A DNA stretch of 64,000 nucleotides from contig CM055271.1 in the NCBI GenBank assembly GCA_029237695.1, positions 85,972,208-86,036,207 on the forward strand. Reading direction: 5' to 3'. The number at the start of each line of letters is the position of its first letter. The first letter of the stretch is position 1. The notes under the pieces were generated by a model that saw only the letters and a list, made by a program, of their open reading frames with translations, did not search any database and was not told where the DNA came from. The stretch is from Conchocele bisecta (taxonomy: Eukaryota > Mollusca > Bivalvia > Lucinida > Thyasiridae). The position numbers and the translations under genes were made by a program. Shown here piece after piece: positions 43,696-55,136 of the stretch.

Positions 43696-44176
43696 TATCA
43701 GACTGCACATCGGTTTTCGGTAGTAACGAAAATAATTTTACCGTTTTTGTCAGATTATTACTCATTAGAACTGTATGTTCACGTGATAGCTTTGTGAACA
43801 TTGATAACCCAGATCAGACTGCACATAGGCGCTGTCAGATGTAGGTCTTCAGTGGTAGAGAAAATAATAATACATGTACCGCTTTTGACAAATTATTGTT
43901 CACGTGATAGCTTTGCAACCCAGATCAAACTGCACATACATGTATACGCAGTATGGTGTCTATCTTCAGTGGTCGCAAAAATATTAATACTGCTTTTGGC
44001 TTATTATTGTTCATTGGAATTGTATGTTCACGTGATAGCTTTGCGAACTCTGACAACCCAGATCTGACTGCACATAAGTGCAGTCAGATGTCGGTCTTCA
44101 GTGGTCACGAAAACAATAACACCGCTTTTGGCGTATCATTATTCATAGAATACACGGTACAAATGGAACATAATAG
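43696..44176. repeat. Continuation of the 'acaacccagatcagactgc' tandem array
   Basis: About four units with ttgataacccagatcagact, gtcggtcttcagtggtcacg and accgcttttggc. Clearly the same array as 29,240-30,635. It ends at the LTR element, immediately after ATAG (44,173-44,176). Confidence 0.8.
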
Positions 44177-44943
44177 TGTAACCGGGCGGGTTCGTCTGTG
44201 TGCAGGCTGATCAGGGTCTACGGTGTTCACAGACAGAACCGCCGCCAGTTATAATTTGAGCAGGTTATCTGGGTGATCCTGGCCTCCTTCGCACAAATGT
44301 TTCGAAATACAATGACGCGACTGGTGGGGGATAATATATTTATTTCTAGATTATACGGAACTACTTGGTATTAATACACGTACACGATATCAAAATATGG
44401 GAACATAAAGGGCATTTAATTATGCGACATGGGGGAGTGGCCGTGCACCCTGTATGCTATAGTAATTATGAATGACTCACCATGTCGATAGTGTCCCCAA
44501 AGATGTTGGGATTTGAGAATCTCCAAGTTAATAGTGAATGTACAATGAAATATTTAATTATTTACTTAATGGAGGTGCGTTGTAATTGCTAGAAATTGGC
44601 CAACTCCCCGGCCCGCGAGCCGGGGGCAGTATTTATAGAGTTCAAGTCACGTGGGCTCCTAGGAACCGAAACTGTCCCAGAAAACAATGTCTTTCGGACA
44701 ATTGTGCCCGAATGACCTAATAAGGAACGGACGTATACTGCTGCGCATGTCAAACGCAATATTCCTTGCTCCGCCCATACGGTGCCGGCTCGGTAAACTA
44801 TGTACATATAGTACCGACCCGCTACTCATAGGCGGTGCGCAAATAGAGAACCAAGCAAGACACGTGTATGCGGCGTGTAGCAGACGACAGACAGTGAGGT
44901 ACTTTCGGTTTGAACTGAATGACCTATATGGCCCACGGCCACA
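44177..44943 (-). repeat. 3' LTR (outer left)
   Basis: 767 bp. On the minus strand it begins TGTGGCCGTGGGCC and ends ...CCCGCCCGGTTACA (TG...CA). It is adjacent on its upstream side (plus 44,944-44,971) to a 15-bp duplication of the LTR start and to the polypurine tract AAGTGGTGGGGAG. Confidence 0.85.
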
Positions 44944-46100
44944 CTCCCCACGGCCACACTCCCCACCACTTAAAACATTGCCACTGAGAGAGCATGTATC
45001 ATAACAATTACCTAACAAAAAACGGACAATCATAAAGGCTGGTAACGTGTGCACATGTACGAATAGTTAATAATACTTATAACAAACAATTTAGAGTTAA
45101 ACATAGCATACTGCCAACCAGTTTTAATTATATCGCCATCCTTTGCAACTATTGTGACAGGCATCGTAAAGATGAAGGCGTTCTGTGAACAGTAACATAC
45201 TCAATCGCTGCCCATATCAAACCACGGTACCAGGGTCAGTAACTGAAATACGCTGATCTCACAATAATCCAGCATATGTTCACCCTTTAGCCATACATGT
45301 ACATGGTTGTCATATGGACGCGCGAGTTCACGTCTCTAAAATTCATTTGTTAGAGTTTTCCCATGTTGCCATCTGCTGCCAAACCATACCAGGAAAGCAC
45401 AAGAAAACGCTAGAACGTAGATGCTTCGCTCACACCGTCTGATCACTTCACGATGGCACGACAGCAAATACGTTATAATGTGCACATCATCCCGTATATG
45501 GCAGCATCAGATATTAACATATGGAATTCAACAAATCTATACATTATAAAAGGAAAGTATATGCATATGCATATTTCGCCTGCGTATCATAACAGCACAA
45601 TGTGTGGTACATAGTATAAAAGGCGATGTAGCAGACAATAGAACAATGTAATGTTTAATAGCTAGGCAGATTACCATATTGAAGACGGATTGCCTAACGA
45701 AGACGCATGTGATCTGAATATAGTCAACACTTACTTATTTGGAACGGTCCTGTCATTTCAATACAGAGCACATTTATGCAACACAACCATGGCAATCATA
45801 TTTACCAGCTAACACAAAGTACAGATATGTATGTATTTACACAAGTCCTTGTGGCGGCCATAATGTTGTAATAATTTTAATTGTGCTGCACGGTGACATC
45901 CACTATCCGGCAGGAATACAAAATATCAATTCCAGCTGGAAGTGGCAGGATTTCAGACGTAAGTTACTGAGCACCACAAGGAATGTACAGTACTCCCTCC
46001 GCTGTGCCGAGACTCATGGATGCTAATATAACTGCCGCAAAAGCCGACTTTGCAAATGCCAGCCCTTGTGATAGCCATATTTTCCCCATGGTTGTCCGGC
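44944..46100 (-). other. LTR element 3' non-coding region
   Basis: Sequence between the candidate accessory ORF and the PPT, nearly identical to 50,571-51,700. I see no env-like frame: no signal peptide, furin site or membrane anchor was found. Plus-strand ORFs such as 45,739-46,026 have no recognised domain. Confidence 0.5.
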
Positions 46101-46165
46101 CATACGCACGGAGGTCGCACTCACACAATGACATTCGCGGGCGTTATAATGCGTGACATGTCCGG

Positions 46166-46405
46166 TCAACGGTCCAAGCGACGTCGCTTCCAGTTGGGTT
46201 TCTCATGGGCGCTGACTTGTTTCCCCGCAGAGAAGACTGCTTCGTGATCGCGGGGAAGCTGCCTCAACGTATCCGCCTCCTGGAACAGGGTGGACGTCGC
46301 CGTGGGGAGAGACACCGACAGCAGACGTTTCCTCCTCTCCAAATCCCGAACCCGGAACCGCCACGTACGTATCTCTCGCCGACAGGCATCCTCCCTCGCC
46401 TCCAC
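46166..46405 (-). CDS. Candidate accessory ORF downstream of pol (copy A)
   Basis: A charged peptide of about 79 residues in pol sense: EAREDACRREIRTWRFRVRD-type N half, a short helical stretch, and a basic end (KPNWKRRRLDR). Homologous frames end at the same stop in the other two copies (51,770-52,018 minus; 57,422-57,661 plus). I do not recognise a family. It could be a small accessory protein or only a GC-rich open stretch, since the opposite strand is also open. No start context decides the N-terminus. Confidence 0.3.
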   Translation of the reverse strand: MEAREDACRREIRTWRFRVRDLERRKRLLSVSLPTATSTLFQEADTLRQLPRDHEAVFSAGKQVSAHEKPNWKRRRLDR

Positions 46406-47050
46406 CCGGGACCTCTCACATTACAAGGGGCTAACGTGAACATATATCGTGTTTGTGTTCGGGCTGTGGGTGGGGTGTGGAACAAAGTCGACAAAACATA
46501 ATGGGCGCTACTGAAGCAACGTAACATAGTCGTGCTATGACAGCATACGGAATATTTATAACATCATTTGATAAGTTATTTATTTTATTTTTTTGGTGAA
46601 TGCACATATGGAGTTGCACTGCATTGTTCATCAATATCTAATTTAGCATTGGCCAGTGCATATTATTATCACAAAACGAACGTGCAGCCTAAATTTCTCA
46701 TTTTCTAAATCTGACTAGAAGTATACATTCGGTAATAAATCAAACAGACCAGACAACGGCTGATAACGCAGCAAAGCTGATGATTGCATTTTTGTAACTC
46801 GATACACGAGCCGCCAGCATCAGCGGGAGACGGTATTTACGGTGGCCATTCACTTGAACCGTCTCGAGTGTACAATTACGCCTATGCGAACATTGCTTTG
46901 TATTCATGTAAGTTTACAAAACAAGACTACATGCTCTCTGCATGCAGATTCAAGCATAATGAAAACGACATGCATATATTGTACTAATCTACGTCCGTAT
47001 GTACATTGGACAACCAATATCAATAAAATAGGTCGTTACTACGGTGAATA
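46406..47050 (-). other. Spacer between pol end and accessory ORF (copy A)
   Basis: AT-rich, conserved in the three copies. Copy A lacks a 144-bp segment that is present at 52,150-52,293 and 57,126-57,267. Confidence 0.5.
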
Positions 47051-47178
47051 ACGTGTTGGTGGTTTTATTGTCCTACCCACCCGACTACGAGTAACCTGTG
47101 GTATTTTCACAGCTTCCCCAATTAACAGGTCTCCCATCGGAATGGGTGATGTACGGCGGGTGGGAGTTGTGGGTGGTG

Positions 47179-48357
47179 TTATGTAAGGCGTATGGCATGG
47201 GGACAATTGTATCTCAGGCGACTCGGCCGACGTGGTGAGTCCCATACGCTACATGGCTCCACCCACACATCTCCATCCTGGTTTTGGGTACGTACTAACT
47301 GTTCTGTGTCAATCTCGTTTTCTGAGACGCTACCCGTACTGTAAGCGCAATGACTGACATCGTTACCCGCGTTTTCACCCGGCACCGGATTTAACCAGCT
47401 CTCTGGGTGTTCGGATCCAACGAACAGTTTCAGATCATCGACATGGACCGAGATGCGGCGTGCGGTAGGCGATTTTTGGATTACATATGTAATATCCGAA
47501 ATCCGGCCTACGACCAAATACGGACCCGACCACCCCAGACCCAATTTCTGCTTTGCATGAGGTGGGTACCATCTGAAAGCCCAGTCCCCCACAGTGTACG
47601 ATCTCAGTTTGAGATTTACGTCGTAATATTTCTTCTGTTTCACAAATGAACTTTTGAGGTGGTCGTTTGCATGCCTGTACGCTTCTTGCATGCTACCCCT
47701 CACCCACTCCACGTACTCCACGGGAGAGATCTCATCTTGATCCCGTGGCGGAGTGATCATGAGATCAATGGGAAGAGTTATCTCCCGGGATAGCATCAGC
47801 AAGTTCGGAGTACAGTTGGCAGAACCGTGGATTGTAGACCTATAGCCCATCATAACATATGGCAAGAAGTCATCCCAATCACAACGGTGGTCATCCACAA
47901 ACACCGCCAGCATATTTTGCAGAGTACGGTTACATCTCTCTATCATGCTATCACTTTGTGGGTGGTACGGCACAGTCCTAGTCTTTACTATGTCCAAAAG
48001 GTCGCAGAGTTTTTGGAATAGTTCAGATTCGAACTGCCGCCCTTGATATGTATGCAAATATCTGGGACAGCCATATAAACATATGAACTCGGTCATTAAC
48101 TTATCTGCTACCGACTGGGCGGTCATGTTAGGCAATGCAAATGCCTGCTTCCACTTAGGAAAGTAATCCCCAACCATCATTATATACTCGTTTCCGTTAT
48201 CCGTCTTTGGAAGGGGGCCCATAAGGTTGATTGCTATCCTTTCTAAAGGTACGCTTGCATCCACATGATGAAGAGGTGCTTTGCCTCTACCAGGCCCTGA
48301 CTTACGCCGTACACATGAACAGCATTCTTTGCACCAACGAGTGACATCTTTCGTCAT
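47179..48357 (-). pseudogene. Ty3/gypsy integrase (copy A)
   Basis: 392 codons. It begins just after the HHCC zinc region (CKECCSC visible), runs through the catalytic core and the GPY/F module (GWSGPYLVVGRISDITYVI), and continues into a C-terminal tail. The core should carry D-D-E. Here the first Asp position reads INLMGP and the second reads HTYQG, so both aspartates are replaced, while the Glu (SMIERCNRT) remains. The enzyme would insert element DNA into host chromosomes. This copy cannot be catalytic. A stop and short break at 48,358-48,366 separate it from the upstream RNase H frame. Confidence 0.9.
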
Positions 48358-48366
48358 TGACGGCCA

Positions 48367-49434
48367 TTAAAATCTACTTTTTACGGATTGTAGCGTCTTA
48401 TCCCGACCCAAGTGACCTACAGTTTTACACCCATGTAACTGCTTAGAAACCCGAGCACGAATTTCAGAAGGGGCAACCAGTCGCAATGACTGTAAATTGC
48501 CCACACCACTTCCTACTCTTCTATACAGCAAACCATCATGAAGTTCCAGGGTTTCCCACAAACCCACTAAGGACTTAGCATTCCCCGTTAATCCTTCTAA
48601 CTGTTTTCTCAAAGGCAACTCACTAGAGCTATTCCTTAAAGCTAGAATCGGACCAATGTCAAAATCCCGAGTTTGAAACTCCCTCAATTTGTCTGGGGTG
48701 ATTTCTTCCACCCAGCTGTACATGCCCGCCGAAACATCAGAATTCCCACCGGAATTATCGGAATTCCCACCGGAATTCCCGGAATTTCTCACTAAATTCC
48801 CATTTTCCGGGGTCGAGACTGCTACTTCGTCAATTGTATGAGATACCGGTGCCACCCGTGTGCTAGACTCTGGTGGTCCACCGCAGCATTGTTGCCGCTC
48901 AGGCACTTGACAATCTGAGGTACAACTTTGTGAATGTTGGGTATGTACTAGAACTGGATAGCAATCAGTGCAGCTCTCACACTTGCACTTTCTCACAATT
49001 TGTCTGGACAGGCCATCCGCATTACCATGCTGTGTGCCTCTACGGTGTTCTATGTCAAAATCGTATGTTTCGAGTACTGATATCCATCGGACAACCATCC
49101 CCTCTGGATCCTTGAACTTTCTGAGCCAAGTCATACTCGAATTATCAGTGCGTAACAGGAATTTGGTGCCCCACAAATAGTGCCGGAAGTGGCGGACGAA
49201 TACTGCCACCGCCAACAACTCTCGGTATGTGGAACAGTAGTTTCTCTGTGCTCTACTGAGCGTCTTACTAGCATATGCAATTACCTTTTCTTCACCATTT
49301 TGGACTTGACTGAGTACAGCCCCAATTGCATATGCACTGGCGTCAGTGTCTAAAATGAATTTTCCCTCCCTCTGCACAAAACCTAGACAGGGGCTATGTG
49401 TAAGTAGGTGTTTCAAATGCGAGAAGCCAACTAG
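48367..49434 (-). pseudogene. Ty3/gypsy RNase H and linker (copy A), RT truncated
   Basis: The frame starts abruptly near 49,434 with the tail of the RT thumb/connection (FSHLKHLLTHSPCLGF), then RNase H (FILDTDASAYAIGAVLSQ, YASKTLSRAQRNY, RELLAVAVFVRHFRHYLWG, LRTDNSS, NADGLSR). A Cys-rich linker (CKCESCTDCYP) and an Asn-Ser-Gly repeat (GNSGGNSDNSGGNSD) follow before the integrase zinc finger. The palm and protease are missing: homology stops at the 49,434 joint. Inactive. Confidence 0.88.
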
Positions 49435-49546
49435 TAATCACACCATAGTAATATTCATTATATGATAGCCTACACATTCTGTTGTTCGATTTTGTTTAGG
49501 GAATCAACATTTACGCCCGGTATGCCTTGTCCAGTGGCAATGTTTT
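49435..49546. other. Joint sequence between truncated pol and inverted LTR
   Basis: About 90 bp with no match elsewhere in the window, then about 17 bp of the 3' region (ccagtggcaatgtttt) in plus sense preceding an inverted PPT. Confidence 0.5.
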
Positions 49547-49798
49547 AAGTGGTGGGAAGTGTGGCCGTGGGCCATATATGTCATTCAGTTCAAACCGAAA
49601 GTACCTCACTGTCTGTCGTCTGCTACACGCCGCATACACGTGTCTTGCTTGGTTCCCTATTTGCGCACCGCCTATGAGTAGCGGGTCGATACTATATGTA
49701 CATAGTTTACTGAGCCGGGCACCGTATGGGCGGAGCAAGGAATATTGCGTTTGACATGCGCAGCAGTATACGTCCGTTCCTTATTAGGTCATTCGGGC
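49547..49798 (+). repeat. Inverted PPT plus LTR fragment, head to head with next LTR
   Basis: In plus sense: PPT AAGTGGTGGGAAG (49,547-49,559), then LTR start TGTGGCCGTGGGCC to ...ttaggtcattcgggc. It is the reverse complement of about 50,319-50,570. It joins the opposite-facing LTR at a short GGGC(GGG) overlap near 49,795. Confidence 0.8.
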
Positions 49799-50557
49799 GG
49801 GTTAGTCTGTGTGCAGGCTGATCAGGGTCTACGGTGTTCACAGACAGAACCACATACGGTTATAATTTGAGCAGGCTCTCTGAGATAGTTATGGCCTCCT
49901 TCGCACGAATGTTTCGAAATACAATGACACGACTGGTGGAGGATAATATATTTTATTTCTACGATTATACGGAACTACTTGGTATTAATACACGTACACG
50001 ATATCAAAATATGGGAACATAAAGGGCATTTAATTATGCGACATGGGGGAGTGGCCGTGCACCCTGTATTCTATAGTAATTATGAATGACTCACCATGTC
50101 GATAGTGTCCCCCAAGATGTATAATTTGAGAATCTCCAAGTTAATAGTGAATGTACAATGACATATTTAATTATTTACTTAATGGAGGTGCGTTGTAATT
50201 GCTAGAAATTGGCCAACTCCCCGGCCCGCGAGCCGGGGGCAGTATTTATAGAGTTCAAGTCACGTGGGCTCCTAGGAACCGAAACTGTCCCAGAAAGCAA
50301 TGTCTTTCGGACAATTGTGCCCGAATGACCTAATAAGGAACGGACGTATACTGCTGCGCATGTCAAACGCAATATTCCTTGCTCCGCTCATACGGTGCAC
50401 GGCTCAGTAAACTGTGCACATATAGTACCAACCCGCTACTCACAGGCGGTGCGCAAATAGTGAACCAAGCAAGACACGTGTATGCGGCGTGTAGCAGACG
50501 ACAGACAGTCAGGTACTTTCGGTTTGAACTGAATGACATGTATGGCCCACGGCCACA
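49795..50557 (-). repeat. Internal LTR (copy B)
   Basis: About 763 bp, lacking only the terminal few bases (ggttaca side). Preceded in minus sense by PPT AAGTGGTGGGGAG (plus 50,558-50,570). Nearly identical to 44,177-44,943. Confidence 0.85.
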
Positions 50558-50570
50558 CTCCCCACCACTT

Positions 50571-52943
50571 AAAAACATTGCCACTGAGAGAGCATGTATC
50601 ATAACAATTACCAAACAAAACAAAAACGGACAATTATAAACGCTGGTAACGTGTGCACATGTACGAATAGTTAATAATACTTATAACAAACAATTTAGAG
50701 TTAAACATAGCATACTGCCAACCAGTTTTAATTGTATCGCCATCTTTTACAACCAATCTTGACAGGCATCGTAAGGATGAAGGCGTTCTGTGAACAGTAA
50801 CATACTCAATCGCTGCCCATATCAAACCAAGGTACCAGGGGCAGTAACTCAAATACGCAGATCTCATCATAATCCAGCATATGTTCACCCTTTAGCCATA
50901 CATGTACATGGTTGTCATATGGACGCGCGAGTTCACGTCTCTAAAATCCATTTCTTGGAGTTTTCCCATGTTGCCATCTGCTGCCAAACCATACCCAGAA
51001 AGCACACGAAAACGCTAGAACGTAAATGCTTCGCTCACACCGTCTGATCACTTCACGATAGCACGACAGCAAATACGTTATAATGTGCACATCATCCCGT
51101 ATATGGCAGCATCAGATATTAACATATGGAATTCAACAAATCTATACATTATAAAAGGAAGGTATATATATATACATATTTCGCCTGCGTACCATAACAT
51201 CACAGTGTGTGGTACATAGTCTAAAAGGCGATACAGCAGACAATAGAACAATGTAATGTTTAATAGCTAGGCAGATTACCATATTGAAGTCGGAATGCCT
51301 AACGAAGACGCATGTGATCTGAATATAGTCAACACTTAGTTATTTGGAACGGTCCTGTCATTTCAATACAGAGCACATTTATGCAACACAACCATGGCAA
51401 TCATATTTACCAGCTAACACAAAGTACATACATGTATGTATTTACACAAGTCCTTGTGGCGGCCATAATGTTGTAATAATTTTAATGGTGCTGCACGGTG
51501 ACATCCACTATCCGGCAGGAATACCAAATATCAATTCCAGCTGGAAGTGACAGGATTTCAGACGTAAGTTACTGAGCACCACAAGGAATGTAGAGTACTC
51601 CCTACGCTGTGCCGAGACTCATGGATGCTAATATAACTGCCTCAAAAGCCGACTTTGCAAATGCCAGCCCTTGTGATAGCCATATTTTCCCATGGTTGTC
51701 CGACCATACGCACGGAGGCCGCACTCACACAATGGCATTCGCGAGCATTATAATGCGTGACGTGTCCGGTCAACGCTCCAAGCGACGTCGCTTCCAGTTG
51801 GGTTTCGCACGGGCGCTGACTTGTTTCCCCGCAGAGAAGACTGCTTCGTGATCGCGGGGAGGCTGCCTCGACGTATCCGCCTCTTGGAACAGGGTTGACG
51901 TCGCCGTGGGCAGAGACGCAGACAGCAGATGATTCCTCCTCTCCAAATCCCGAACCGCCACGTACGTATCTCTCGCCGACGAGCATCCTCCCTCGCCTCC
52001 ACCCGGGACCTCTCGCACTACAAGGGTCTAACGTGAACATATATCGTGTTTGTGTTCGGGCTGTGGGTGGGGTGTGGAACACTTATAGACAAAACATAAT
52101 GGGCGCTACTGAAGCAATGTAACATAGTGATGCTATGGCAGCATACGGAAAGTGTCCGGGATTAAAACCCGTCATCCGTTGGCTTTCGGATCAAGGACCC
52201 GCTTAATAGTCTCATACATAAGGTAAGGGCATGACACATAACGTATGTATTGTCCACGTATCGCACAACTACACCAAAGTCTCTGTGTATAAAATATTTA
52301 TAACATCATTTGATAACAGTTATTTAATTTATTTTGTTGGTAGATCCACATATTGAGTTACACTGCATTGTTCATCAATATCTAATTTAACATTGGCCAG
52401 TGCATATTATTATCACAATACGACCGTGCAGCCTAAATTTCTCATTTTCTAAATCTGACTAGAAGTATATATCCATTCGGTAATAAATCAATCGGACCAG
52501 CCAACGGCTGATAACGCAGCAAAGCTGAGGATTGCATAGGTGTAACTCGATACACGAACCGCCAGCATCAGCGGGAGACGGTATTTACGGTGGCCACTCA
52601 CTTGAACCGTCTCGAGTGTACAATTACGCATATACGAACATTGCTTTGTATTCATGTAAGTTTACAAAACCAGACTACATGCTCTAACTGCATGCAGATT
52701 CAAGCATAATAAAAACGACATGCATATATTGTACTAATCTACGTCTGTATGTACATTGGACAACCAATATCAATAAAATAGGTCGTTACTACGGTGAATA
52801 ACGTGTTGGTGGTTTTATTGTCCTACCCACCCGACTACGAGTAACCTGTGGTATTTTCGCAGCTTCCCCAATTAACAGGTCTTCCATCGGAATGGGTGAT
52901 GTACCGCGGGTGGGAGTTGTGGGTGGTGTTATGTAAGGCGTAT
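50571..52943 (-). repeat. Duplicate of the element 3' region (copy B)
   Basis: Parallel to 44,972-47,190: 3' non-coding region, accessory ORF (51,770-52,018, frame-shifted at its N end by a small deletion near 51,955), spacer and the last ~140 bp of pol. Homology stops at 52,943 in the word 'ggcgtat', where an inverted pol fragment begins. A 144-bp insert at 52,150-52,293, relative to copy A, contains a tRNA-like B box. Confidence 0.8.
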
Positions 52944-54970
52944 TCGTCCGCCACTTCCGGCACTATTTGTGGGGCACCAAATCCCTGTTACGCACTGATA
53001 ATTCGAGTATAACTTGGCTCAGAAAGTTCAAGGATCCAGAGGGGATGGTTGTCCGATGGATATCAGTACTCGAAACATACGATTTTGACATAGAACACCG
53101 TAGAGGCACACACCATGATAATGCGGATGGCCTGTTCAGACAAATTGTGAGAAAGTGCAAGTGTGAGAGCTGCACTGATTGCTATCCAGTTCTAGTACAT
53201 ACCCAACATTCACAAAGTTGTACCTCAGATTGTCACGTGCCTGAGCGGCAACAATGCTGCGGTGGACCACCAGAGTCTAGCACACGGGTGGCACCGGTGA
53301 GAAATTCCGGGAATTCCGGTGGGAATTCCGATAATTCCGGTGGGAATTCTGATGTTTCGGCGGGCATGTACAGCTGGGTGGAAGAAATCACCCCAGACAA
53401 ATTGAGGGAGTTTCAAACTCGGGATTTTGACATTGGTCCGATTCTAGCTTTAAGGAATAGCTCTAGTGAGTTGCCTTTGAGAAAACAGTTACGGGGAATG
53501 CTAACCTTAGTGGGTTTGTGGGAAACCCTGGAACTTCATGATGGTTTGCTGTATAGAAGAGTAGTTCGGGTTTTTAAGCAGTTACATGGGTGTAAAACTG
53601 TAGGTCACTTGGGTCGGGACAAGACGCTACAATCCGTAAAAAGTAGATTTTACTGGCCGTCAATGACGAAAGATGTCACTCGTTGGTGCAAAGAATGCTG
53701 TTCATGTGCACGGCGTAAGCCAGGGCCTGGCAAAGCACCTCTTCATCACGTGGATGCAAGCGTACCTTTAGAAAGGATAGCAATCGACCTTATGGGCCCC
53801 CTTCCAAAGACGGATAACGGAAACGAGTATATAATGGTGGTTGGGGATTATTACTTTTCTAAGTGGAAGCAGGCATTTGCATTGCCTAACATGACCGCCC
53901 AGACGGTAGCAGATAAGTTAATGACCGAGTTCATATGTTTATATGGCTGTCCCAGATATTTGCATACAGATCAAGGGCGGCAGTTCGAATCTGAACTATT
54001 CCAAAAACTCTGCGACCTTTTGGACATAGTAAAGACTAGGACTGTGCCGTACCACCCACAAAGTGATGACATGATAGAGAGATTTAACCGTACTCTGCTC
54101 TGCTGGCGGTGTTTGTGGATGACCACCGTTGTGATTGGGATGACTTCTTGCCATATGTTATGATGGGCTATAGGTCTACAATCCACGGTTCTACCAACTG
54201 TACTCCGAACTTGCTGATGCTATCCCGGGAGATAACTCTTCCCATTGATCTCATGATCACTCCGCCACGGGATCAAGAGGAGATCTGTCCCGTGGAGTTC
54301 GTGGAGTGGGTGAGGGGTAGCATGCAAGAAGCGTACAGGCATGCAAACGACCACCTCAAAGGTTCATTTGTGAAACATAAGAAATATTACGATGTAAATC
54401 TCAAACTGAGATCGTACACTGTGGGGGACTGGGCTTTCAGATGGTACCCACCTCATGCAAAGCAGAAATTGGGTCTGGGGTGGTCGGGTCCATATTTGGT
54501 CGTAGGCCGGATTTCGGATATTACATAATTATGTAATCCAAAAATCGCCTACCGCACGCCGCATCTCGGTCCATGTCGACGATCTGAAACTGCTCGTTGG
54601 ATCCGAACACCCAGAGAGCTGGTTAAATCCGTTGCCGGGTGAAAACGCGGGTAACGATGTCAGTCATTGCGCTTACAGTACGGGTATCGCCTCAGAAAAC
54701 GAGATTGACACAGAACAGTTAGTACGTACCCAAAACCAGGATTAAGATGTGTGGGTGGAGCCATGTAGCGTATGGGACTCACCACGTCGGCCCGAGTCGC
54801 CTGAGATACAATTGTCCCCATGACATACGCCTTACATAACACCACCCACAACTCCCACCCGCGGTACATCACCCATTCCGATGGGAGACCTGTTAATTGG
54901 GGAAGCTGCGAAAATACCACAGGTTACTCGTAGTCGGGTGGGTAGGACAATAAAACCACCAACACGTTAT
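52944..54970 (+). pseudogene. Inverted Ty3/gypsy RNase H-integrase fragment (copy C)
   Basis: It runs opposite to the element. It starts mid RNase H (LLRTDNSSITWLRKF), then the Cys-rich and NSG-repeat linker, HHCC finger (HGCKTVGH...CKECCSC) and integrase core with D-D-E residues all present (AIDLMGP, HTDQG, DDMIERFNRT). It is broken by a small deletion near 54,100, a 4-bp insertion near 54,530 (tacataattatgtaat) and an in-frame stop near 54,745. The RNase H catalytic start is absent. Not functional. Confidence 0.88.
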
Positions 54971-55136
54971 TCACCTTAGTAACGACCTATTTTATTGATA
55001 TTGGTTGTCCAATGTACATGCGGACGTAGATTAGTACAATATATGCATGTCGTTTTTATTATGCTTGAATCTGCATACAGAGAGCATGTAGTCTTGTTTT
55101 GTAAACTTACATGAATACAAAGCAATGTTCGTAATT

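Noticed and set aside
44659..45054. Minus-strand ORF across the LTR and adjacent region, repeated at other LTRs
   Set aside because: It runs through LTR and PPT sequence, and its homologues have different starts. No env-like features.
46205..46527. Overlapping ORFs on the strand opposite the accessory frame
   Set aside because: The GC-rich stretch is open in several frames. These are probable shadows, which is also why the accessory ORF itself has low confidence.
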